Shown: positions 49,483 through 64,000 of the stretch, in pieces | How positions within the stretch are numbered: position 1 is the stretch's first letter | Layout of the letters: every line of letters starts with the position of its first letter | Source: Axinella damicornis | Taxonomy: Eukaryota > Porifera > Demospongiae > Axinellida > Axinellidae | DNA: 64,000 nucleotides | NCBI GenBank assembly: GCA_963931865.1 | Contig: OZ007510.1 | Coordinates: forward strand, 9,272,993-9,336,992 | Direction of reading: 5' to 3' | Made by a program: the position numbers and the translations under genes | Notes under the pieces: model-generated | Told to the model about the DNA's origin: nothing | Database searches by the model: none | The model's input: the letters and a program-made list of their open reading frames with translations, nothing else

Positions 49483-50871
49483 CTAGCCCCAAGCTTGAGT
49501 CTTGCAGTAATGCAGTATCAACTTGTCTCCTACACCATAGCACTGTAGTGGAGAGAGGAGCAGAGACAGTATCACTATTATGCATGTATGTGGATGATTA
49601 GAAGCTTCGTTCCCATGCAGGCTCTTGGGAACGAGGCTATACTCTTGTGCCTGCTACAACCATCAACACAAAGTCATATCCATGACTTGTTGGCTCAATG
49701 AGCTTCAGGTTCAGTGCAAGTGATGGTGGATGGGTGTGCCTCACCTCGTAGAGGGTGTCCAGGTCCTGATCGGGAGAGGGTGCAAATGACTGTTGCACGT
49801 ACACAAACTGAGAGAGGGAGGAGCAAGCCATTTCAGAGCTTATACAGTACCCTCTGCAGTGAGCACAGTTTGGTTCTCAGACCGTCCAGTGGAGACAATG
49901 AGCAGTACTAACTTCTCATCCCCAGACCCCCCACACTTGTGCTCCGTCAGATAAATCAGAAAAGAGGGTCTGGTAAAAATGGGCTCACAAGCTGGCACAG
50001 CTCTGTTGGAATGTGTGTGGAGCTAATTATTGAAGAATTAATTGCAGGTTTGCGGAAAGCCTAGGCCAAGGGCGGCGGAACAGGGATCCTCAGAACTTGC
50101 AGTGCAAAGCACGAAGGTGCCACGAGAGCCCATCCTGAAAGCTGAAAAATTAAGGTGAAAATTTTTTTCCGCGCTTTGCACAGACTGATCAACACTACAC
50201 ACCTCTATGCACAGCCTTTGGCAGCGTTTTGTGTCCTTGCCTCAGCCCCCCCAATCTCATACTGCTTCCGCCGCCACTGCCCTAGGCCTACATTTTTCAT
50301 GCTGCAAAGTCAAAGTGCAGTCATTAATTTTGTGCAGGGCAGCAGTCAGCACTTAATACACGTGTGTGCAGTTATTTCATTGCATCTGTTGGGATTACTG
50401 CTGCACCTGCTAGTAAGCCCATTTACCAGACCCTCCTTTCTCTCTCTCCCTCTAATTTTTCCAACTGGGCGCGTGCGTGGAGGGTCTGGAACGAGACTAT
50501 CACTCATCTGCTCTCTCCCACAGTCTTGGAACCATATATGAGTACTACTGGCCGTGCAACTAGCTGAACTATAGTTCTCACCACAGATTCCTCTGCCTCA
50601 CACTTGAGGGTTTTCTTCAGCCACTGAATCATCCACCCAACGGTCCGGCTGCGCTCGACAAGGAACTTGCGCTGTCGGAGAAGGGGAGCATTCCCTGCAG
50701 GCTTCAGACTAACCGTCACTGAGGGGGAATTTAGGCCTCTCTCATAAGACTGTGCACAAGACAGGCACTGACTTGGGGGTACTACACTAACTCTCCAAAT
50801 AGGTCTATGTGTCCCACAATCTAACCTTTCTCGGGCTTTTCAGCTGCCTTCCCTTCCTCTGTAGCGGCCAT
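49483..50871 (-). CDS. ATG12: Ubiquitin-like autophagy protein ATG12
   Basis: Four exons (50826-50871, 50582-50718, 49745-49807, 49483-49542) join in phase to 306 nt, 101 aa. After a short N terminus (MAATEEGKAAEKPEK) the ubiquitin-like fold is complete: VTVSLKPAGNAPLLRQRKFL, WMIQWLKKTLKCEAEESV, FVYVQQSFAPSPDQDLDTLY and LILHYCKTQAWG. The protein ends with the essential C-terminal glycine that ATG7/ATG10 attach to ATG5. It lacks the longer N-terminal extension of vertebrate ATG12. The last exon (20 codons) is short and easily missed. Head-to-head with MPG, starts 150 bp apart. Confidence 0.95.
49604..49640. mobile_element. Palindromic MITE, short relic
   Basis: AGCTTCGTTCCCATGCAGG faces CTCTTGGGAACGAGGCTA in an ATG12 intron; no clear duplication. 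Confidence 0.55.
49917..50499. mobile_element. Nested element of the palindromic family in ATG12 intron 2
   Basis: Outer ends TCTCATCCCCAGACCC and GGGTCTGGAACGAGACTA enclose inner inverted pieces (GTCTGGTAAAAATGGGCT against AGCCCATTTACCAGAC). Inside lies a copy of the dispersed repeat also found at 16500-16765. Boundaries are approximate. Confidence 0.5.
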
Positions 50872-51021
50872 ACCGGGTAGCAGCGAGTGGAATGAAGAGT
50901 CACTTAGGTTTGTTTTGTTGTTTTGGGATATTCCAATTAACACGCTCCAGAAAGAGGGTGTGGCTGCAATCGAATAAGCGCACCCATACCCATGCGAAAC
51001 CGCCCCCCTCTACTTAACGGC
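50872..51021. promoter_or_regulatory. Shared promoter region, ATG12 and MPG
   Basis: These 150 bp lie between divergent starts. No TATA box or strong known motif is recognised. Confidence 0.5.
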
Positions 51022-51845
51022 ATGGCTGCCACTGCGAGTAGCAAGCTGAAACGAAAAAGCGACGACTTTTATCGCAAAGAGAGTGACGAAGGGGAATCGG
51101 GGCCGACCAAGCGAAGGAAGAAGGACCTGACTTTACAAGTGACTTTTATATAACTATTGTGTGCACTGTAATGTGTCTCCTCCCCCATTTAGTGCTTGAG
51201 CCGCTTGTCCCTTTCTGCCCCCAGGATGTTGTGGGTGTGGCTGGTGAAGGTGTTGCTGGGGAGAGATGTGGGCGGGATTTTTTTGATCGTCCCTGCAAAG
51301 ATCTGGCAAAGGCATTGTTGGGATGTGTAGTGGTGAGGGTGTGTGGGGGGGAAGAGTGTAGGGGAATGGTGGTGGAGACAGAGGCGTACTTGGGCGGCGA
51401 GGACAGGGCTGCACATTCATACAATGGCCATAGGACAAAATGCAATGAAGCCATGTACATGGACCCAGGGACTGCCTATGTGTACTCCGTATATGGAATG
51501 CATTGTTGTCTGAACGTTTCCAGTCATGGTGAAGGTGCAGCGGTACTGTTGAGGGCCCTGGAGCCAGTGGGCGGCTTGGAGGGGATGAGGGAAAGGAGGA
51601 AGGCAGTGAAGAGGGAGAAAGACCTGTGCAATGGGCCTGCCAAGCTCTGCCAGGCACTTGCCATCAACAAAAGCTGTGATAAACTGGATCTGGTCTCGTG
51701 CCAAGAGTTGTGGCTGGAACATGGTGCTGGGAAGGTGGGAGAGATGGCAAGCAGAGAAAGGGTTGGTGTGGAGTATGCGGGGGAGTGGGCCTCGAAACCA
51801 CTGAGGTTTTACTTACAAGACAGCCAGTGCGTCAGCAAGCGGTAG
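51022..51845 (+). CDS. MPG: DNA-3-methyladenine glycosylase (AAG/MPG)
   Basis: Two exons (51022-51138, 51225-51845) give 245 aa. AAG removes alkylated purines, ethenoadenine and hypoxanthine from DNA in base-excision repair. A basic N terminus with a nuclear-localisation-like KRRKK precedes the catalytic domain, which starts FFDRPCKDLAKALLG. VVETEAYLGGEDRAAHSYNG holds the catalytic Glu (VETEAY). It continues through MYMDPGTAYVYSVYGMHCCL, EGAAVLLRALEPVGGLEGMR, NGPAKLCQALAINKSCDKLD and YAGEWASKPLRFYL. Almost the whole domain is in one exon, unlike its intron-rich neighbours. It ends 175 bp from the SMURF stop codon on the opposite strand. Confidence 0.97.
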
Positions 51846-52020
51846 ATGTAACGGACATCACACATTTAGGAGTCACAGGTTTGTAATGGATATGGATGAT
51901 GATGACATGCAGGTCAGTACACAACATACAAAATGACACACATTGCAACAGGACACATTGCATTTATTTTCATATACAGCATTAAAAAAATCATAAGGCA
52001 TTGAATAATAATATACTGTA

Positions 52021-58555
<6,535 letters not shown>

Positions 58556-58878
58556 GAATGGCGCTCCTGTACGTACGTACACACTACGAAGTGGACAACT
58601 GAGTAAACTGTCACCGGGCGATAAGTCGTACTACTAGTTTAGCACTGCCTGGCCCGATCGTCTTGAACACTTTGGAGACCTAGCGTATGACCCTCAGCGT
58701 CCATTCCAGTCTATAACCTTCTCCCACGGCGGTCTGTCGGACGAGGCCCTAGTGCATGAGTGCCGTGTCGAATAGCCAGTCTTCTCTCCGGCTGTTTGAA
58801 ACCCAGATCAAAGTGAAGCTCATGTGAGAAACGACGACGTCATAGCTTGGTGTGCTTTAATTGGAATAAAGTGTCTCC
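58556..58878. promoter_or_regulatory. Shared promoter region, SMURF and TELO2
   Basis: These 323 bp lie between divergent start codons. A CRE-like ACGACGTCAT lies near 58832-58841. No TATA box is evident. Confidence 0.5.
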
Positions 58879-61800
58879 ATGGAAGATGCAGTTCGACTAA
58901 GGCAGCTGGTGAGATATTCGCTCCTTTGTCTGATGCAACAAGTCAATTTTAAGGTCATTCCTTGCACAACTGAATATATTCAGGGGGACCTATCACAGTT
59001 AGCCATACTTTGACCCCCCTTGGTCTATGATCAGGTATACGTAATTACGTAAACCACCATAATTTTTAGGCATAAATGATTACACAGTTGTGTTATCGGA
59101 GCATACCTGTGCATTTCCAATGGTAGTAGTTACACAGACCCAGGGGATCCTTCCTCCTGTATATTCAGTGCAAGGAATGACTGTCCTTTGTAGTATAGTT
59201 TTGAGGGCCGGACGTGATCTCGCCACACCCACCATGGTCCACGAGACCACGTCCTTTGGGCTCCTCACACTGCAGTTGTGCAGTAGGAGCAGTGAGTAGG
59301 AGCATCAGTTTTTGCGGGGGTTAGTGTAGTCTTGCGGGCCAGACGTTCACAGCACAAAATCTGCCTATAGTGACCACACATTCATTTCCCTTCACCGCAC
59401 GTGCCGTGAACGTCTGGCCTTAAGTGCTGCACTAATTTGCATATGATGTCTCCCTCAGAATGTAGCCGATCCATTTATGAGATTAGCTATACTACACCCG
59501 TAGTGTAGCTAATCTCATAAATGGATTGGCTACATTCTGAGGGAGACATCATATGCAAATGCGAATTAGTGCAGCACTTCAGGTCTAGGATTTGAATGCC
59601 AAAATTATTCTGTGGATAACGAGAGTTTTGGAGGAGGTCTGCCTGCCCAACTCAACTTGTAGTCTGTCCTGAGGAAGCATGTGATCTATTTCAGGTGTCC
59701 TCCTTTGAGGGTGGGGATGTCGGAGCTGTGCGGGAGAGTGTAGAGTTGGTGCGTGGCTTGCAAGGGGATTGGGCAGTCCGTGCCCACACCCGACTGTGTG
59801 CAGCCATGCTGAAGGCTGGAGGAAGAGGGGGTGACCTCCTGCATGTGCTGGGACCCTCACAGGCCCTGAGTGTGGTGTACTGCAATGCCAGAGATGTGAG
59901 GTGAAGCAAAGTCTGTGCTGGATTGCACGTTAAGCAGTGACTGCAAAGATGACAACCCTAGCTTCCATCATGAGCACATGATGACATGATCGTCATTGCC
60001 GCAATGATAATGATGTCATCATGCATTCTATTATCCCCTCACCCCATCCCAGGACTCCCTGGCAGACCAGCCAATTGGCTGAAGGGATCAATCTATCTGT
60101 CTGTCTGCCTATCTATCTGTCATCTATCTATCTATTCTACAGTCGTGTGGTGACACAGTGGCTGGCTGGGGAAGTGCTCCACCTGCTCTCTGATGGGAAA
60201 CTGGTGGAAGTGCTGGTAGCCCAGTGTAGGGAAGTACGTGTAGGGGATGCCCGACTAACTGCACAGCAGGACCAACTAGTGGGGGTACTCTGCCGACTTC
60301 CTGATGTCCTATCAAACCAGCTCCAACAATGTCTTGATCCAGCCCTCCTCCCTCAACCCTACTTCACTCGACTGGGAATGGACGTCTTCTCGTGTCTGCA
60401 GCGTGTCCACTGCATACTCAGAGGTAGGGACAACCAACCATCACTTCAGGGGATTGCTGAGTCCAGATCATACACACCTCTGTCAAGGGTAGATTTACAA
60501 GTAACTAGTTGTCTAGTCTCGTTCCCAGACCCCGAGTGTGCATGTTCAGGGTCTGGGAATGAGACTACTAGTTGTCTACACTCACTTCTCTCTTTTTGAC
60601 TGTTGTGGACAGCTGTTGCCATTCCAACCCATCAGAACATTTTCTCCCACTACTTGTACTGTGTGAACTGTCTCTGTATCAGCCTCAGGGGATTGCTCTC
60701 TGCTGTTTCCTGCTGCTGTTCTCGGCAAGGCTGCCCTCCTGGGACAGAAAGGTATGCAACCACCATGATCATTGTGTTTGTACCTTCACGCTGCATTGTG
60801 TCTCCTCCAGATTCTGTGTTCTCCAGCCTGATCCCCTCCCTACAGGAATGTGCAGAACACAACCCCTTGTGGAGGCGCCTTGCACAGACCCTGTTTGCCA
60901 GGATTCCCAGCTCTTGTCTGGAGCCTGTGCTGGATTCAGTGGTCCAGTATACCTCCCCGTAAGTCTGTTTGTGCGTAAATCAGTATTCCTTCCTGTCTGT
61001 TCTGAAATGATGTCACCATTTTCAGCTCTCTCCTGTCCTCCTGCCCTCTGCGCTGGTTGCTGGGGGACCTAGTGTCCACAAGCCAGCGGGCCAACTTCCT
61101 CCTGACACACAAGCTACTTCTGGTGAAGGTGCCCCCCTCTCCGTACGCTGCATTCACACTTGTTGGCTACCTGGCCAGCAGCACTGAAGGAGAAGTATTG
61201 GGGAAGGTCCTGCAATCAGTGCTGAGGGTGTGGTCGGATACCTCCGCCCTCAGGCACATGGATTTGCGGCAGCACCTCTGGCTGTCGAGAGTTGCTCTGC
61301 TGGGGGTTGTCTGTCTGCCTGCGGGGGAGCGGAGCAGGCTAAAGCCAGGTGAGGGAGGTGCACTCCCACCCAGTGGTGTCTTGATTGAAGTCCTGTTATG
61401 TGGAGGGCTGCAGTGTTTGTGTATCCTCTCAAGTGGTTTAGTCTGTGCTACTTGCCCTCAGCACTGCTGCGTCTGGTGATGGCGGGGTTGCAGGCCCACC
61501 TGGACTCTCCCCTGCAAGAGAGGAGACACCTTGGGATGGCCGTGGGGGAGGGTGCGATGCACTGGCTCAACCCATCTGACTCTCACCACCTGAAGTTTGA
61601 GTATGAACCGTCAGAGGAGGTCAGAGCTGTTCAACAACTTTCACGGTGAGTGGTGGGGAGACCTTGTTCGCTTTGACTCTTGTAAGTGATTTCTCCTGTG
61701 TACAGATCACTGTGTGGTAGTGCATCACTACTGTATACAGACCACTGTGTGGTAGTGCATCACTACTGTATACAGACCACTGTGTGGTAGTGCATCACTA

Positions 61801-63961
61801 CTGTATACAGACCACTGTGTGGTAGTGCATCACTACTGTATACAGACCACTGTGTGGTAGTGCATCACTACTGTATACAGACCACTGTGTGGTAGTGCAT
61901 CACTACTGTATACAGACCACTGTGTGGTAGTGCATCACTACTGTATACAGACCACTGTGTGGTAGTGCATCACTACTGTATACAGACCACTGTGTGGTAG
62001 TGCATCACTACTGTATACAGACCACTGTGTGGTAGTGCATCACTACTGTATACAGACCACTGTGTGGTAGTGCATCACTACTGTATACAGACCACTGTGT
62101 GGTAGTGCATCACTACTGTATACAGACCACTGTGTGGTAGTGCATCACTACTGTATACAGACCACTGTGTGGTAGTGCATGTGTTGTAGTGCGTTACTAC
62201 CTCTTGTTCCTGTTCAGGTCAGTGGAGGAGCAGGAGGCTGATCTCAGAGCAGGCAGGAAGGAGGTGGGAATGAAGGAGGCAGCAGGCAGGAGGGAGTTGA
62301 GGGCAAAGGAGAAGAGGCAGCCTCAGCCAGTGCGCCAACCCTCTAGGGAACAGTTTGGAGAGGGACTTGTGAAGACCACAGAATGTTCTGACACAGACAG
62401 GTTAACCTTATTGGAGGTTGTCCATTTTGAATAATTTTATGACCTATACTCTTTATGCCTACATGTACCTCGTCCCCGCAACACACACACAACACAAACA
62501 CACGCACACACTTGTTCTATTCAGTGATGACGACTTGGTTCCCTTTGCTATGGGGGATGACCCAGACTCAACTGAGCCAAAACCGCCTCGATACCTCAGA
62601 ACACTCATCCAAGGTACATGCCTGACTACCATAATTACCCCCTTATCAGGCAGGGTTCTCCCCTAACTCCCCAGTGCTGGTGTCCGGTGATGCAACTCAG
62701 CAGCACAGTGCCCTGAAAGTGTCGGAATCCCTCATCACCTCCCACCCCCCTGACCTTAGCGAGGTACATGAACTCACTGCACATCATTACCTCCCTTTCC
62801 CTGTTTGATAAGGTACACACTATCAAACATGCAAACATAGGAGTCATTATTCTGTCACTGAACACAGAACATACAGATTGGAACAAATTGGTTCTGTTGC
62901 TGTGAAATTGTTTCAGTGAAATCGTTTGTTCCCTCAGTTTGTCGGCTCTGTTTCGCTACTCAAGAGTGAAACCAACAGAGACCCACCCTGCAGTCAGTGT
63001 AGTGTCGTTAGTCACCATTTACCAGTGCAATTGAGCGTATACTATAGCTATGTATATGACATGATGGTTGACAGGACACGGTTACGGTTACGGTTACTTC
63101 TGCTTTCCATTCTCGAGCTGGCTGTCATGTGTATCCTCCCTACAGGTGTGTGTGGAGCTGGGCAGGGTGCTGCTGCACCTTACTGACAGTTACGCTCTCT
63201 CAGACTTTTCCCTGCTGCGCCACAGAGCTATGGTGGCCCTGGCGGTGACCTGCCCCTCTCCTCTTGCTCACTACCTCACCTCTGAGTTCTATGCACCTCA
63301 CTACACCCTCAGACAGAGGATGGACATACTGGAGGTGTGTGTGTGGTGAAGACTCATGGCTGCCATGTTACACTGTAGCTGCCACTGGTGAAGACAGGGA
63401 TGTCGGGAGGAGGCCAAGCAGCATTAGCTGTAATGTAATGTGAAGAGTACGAAACTACTGTGGTGATATTTCGTGCAGGTGCTGTCTTCTGCTGCTCTTG
63501 AACTCTCCCGCCCACAGACCAGTGAGGGTGGTGACAGTGGTGATAGTGTGAGGGGTGTGAGGGATGTGAAGCCATGGGAAGAGGAGGTTCAGCAGAGGCT
63601 CAGAGCGAAGACAAGGATCATTTCAAAGGTGGTGGAGGTGTTGAACCCAACTATTGCATAGCCAGTCTGCTCATGCATTGTACACGTGTCTTGGCATCCT
63701 GCAGGGTCCCAGCAAGCCCTCCCCCATCCCGTCTCCTAACCGCTTTGCCCCCATCGCCCCTGCATTCTTCTTCCCCCTCATGGGTGCATTTGACTGTCCT
63801 GTGGCCACACTGGACCTGCTGGGTCAGGACAGTTTGCTTCTCGGAACCTTGCTGCATACGCTGGGAACCATCATGTACTGTGCCACGCACACCCCCCTTG
63901 CCCCCGCCATGGCTACAGCCCTGCTAGACTTCCTGTGGGCACTACGATACCACAGTGAAGG
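58879..63961 (+). CDS. TELO2: Telomere maintenance protein 2, 5' part
   Basis: TELO2 (Tel2) is the scaffold of the TTT complex that matures PIKK kinases such as mTOR, ATM and ATR with HSP90/R2TP. It starts MEDAVRLRQL (58879-58908); next exons are 59695-59900 and 60143-60423, the latter with VTQWLAGEVLHLLSDGKLVE. Later blocks are RANFLLTHKLLLVK (61.1 kb), ERRHLGMAVGEGAMHWL (61.5 kb), DDDLVPFAMGDD (62.5 kb), FYAPHYTLRQRMDILE (63.3 kb) and FFFPLMGAFDCPVATLDLLG (63.8 kb). Splicing of exons at 62400 and 62525 creates an acidic SDTDSDDD, matching the CK2-phosphorylated DSDD motif bound by PIH1D1. The gene continues past the window after the exon ending WALRYHSEG. The region 60.6-60.8 kb is poorly resolved. 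Introns hold a 35-bp satellite and a large hairpin. Confidence 0.93.
59422..59582. mobile_element. Near-perfect 160-bp hairpin in TELO2 intron 1
   Basis: Arms start AAGTGCTGCACTAATTTGCA and are almost fully complementary up to a TACACCCGTAGTGTA-type centre near 59510. A second inverted pair (GGCCAGACGTTCAC / GTGAACGTCTGGCC) lies just upstream at 59337-59420. Inferred to be a foldback or MITE element; no TSD identified. Confidence 0.7.
60514..60567. mobile_element. Palindromic MITE, perfect 9-bp TSD
   Basis: TAGTCTCGTTCCCAGACCC to GGGTCTGGGAATGAGACTA; CTAGTTGTC is duplicated at 60505-60513 and 60568-60576. TELO2 intron. Confidence 0.9.
61705..62185. repeat. 35-bp tandem repeat, about 13 near-identical copies
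   Basis: Units of ACCACTGTGTGGTAGTGCAT plus CACTACTGTATACAG fill a TELO2 intron. Each unit contains the imperfect palindrome CCACTGTGTGG. High identity implies recent expansion or homogenisation. Confidence 0.92.
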
Positions 63962-64000
63962 GTATGTTGTCTCACGTAGAGAAAGCTATTGCACCCCGAG

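Overview
The window is nuclear DNA from an intron-rich, gene-dense animal genome. Every gene is split by short GT-AG introns of about 60-1000 bp. The products are animal or eukaryotic families (SMURF with C2, WW and HECT domains; FOXK with FHA and forkhead domains; TSC2; CLEC16A; CFAP52), and several are ciliary. Introns and spacers are full of (CA)n/(TG)n, poly-C/poly-G runs, tandem satellites and small transposons. I infer an early-branching or compact invertebrate genome, perhaps a sponge, but the sequence alone does not fix the species. There is one 200-base assembly gap (24132-24331).

Layout, left to right: KATNIP 3' end (+), POLR3E (-), an ARL6IP1/RETREG-like reticulon-homology membrane protein (+), a short TMEM141-like gene (-), an unassigned protein with two BTB domains and a UBA-like tail (+), FOXK (-), TSC2 (+, interrupted by the gap), CLEC16A (-), CFAP52/WDR16 (+), ATG12 (-), MPG (+), SMURF (-) and the 5' part of TELO2 (+). 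I rebuilt coding exons by joining conserved frames at splice sites. POLR3E, the reticulon-homology gene, the TMEM141-like gene, the BTB gene, FOXK, ATG12 and MPG each close as complete in-frame coding sequences.

All 13 genes alternate strand without exception. This gives six head-to-head pairs whose start codons lie only about 130-320 bp apart and must share promoters, and six tail-to-tail pairs. Two shared promoters carry motifs that fit the genes they serve: a perfect RFX X-box just upstream of the ciliary gene CFAP52, and a full forkhead site plus a TCACGTGA E-box between FOXK and TSC2. Many genes belong to the mTORC1/autophagy field (TSC2, TELO2, ATG12, CLEC16A, FOXK and possibly the ER-phagy-type membrane protein). 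At least six (KATNIP, POLR3E, TSC2, CLEC16A, MPG, TELO2) have human orthologues on 16p, which suggests conserved ancient linkage.

The most striking non-genic signal is a family of short palindromic transposons with termini close to TAGCCTCGTTCCCAG (or TAGTCTSG variants) and 9-bp target-site duplications. There are about 20 copies in 64 kb. Their termini are conserved, but their interiors are mostly unrelated to each other although each is itself palindromic. The window also holds a hAT-type element with an 8-bp duplication sitting exactly on a CLEC16A splice donor, a tRNA-derived SINE family, a 343-bp long-inverted-repeat element, a TTAA-flanked palindrome, a large 37-bp satellite and several smaller tandem arrays, all in introns or spacers.
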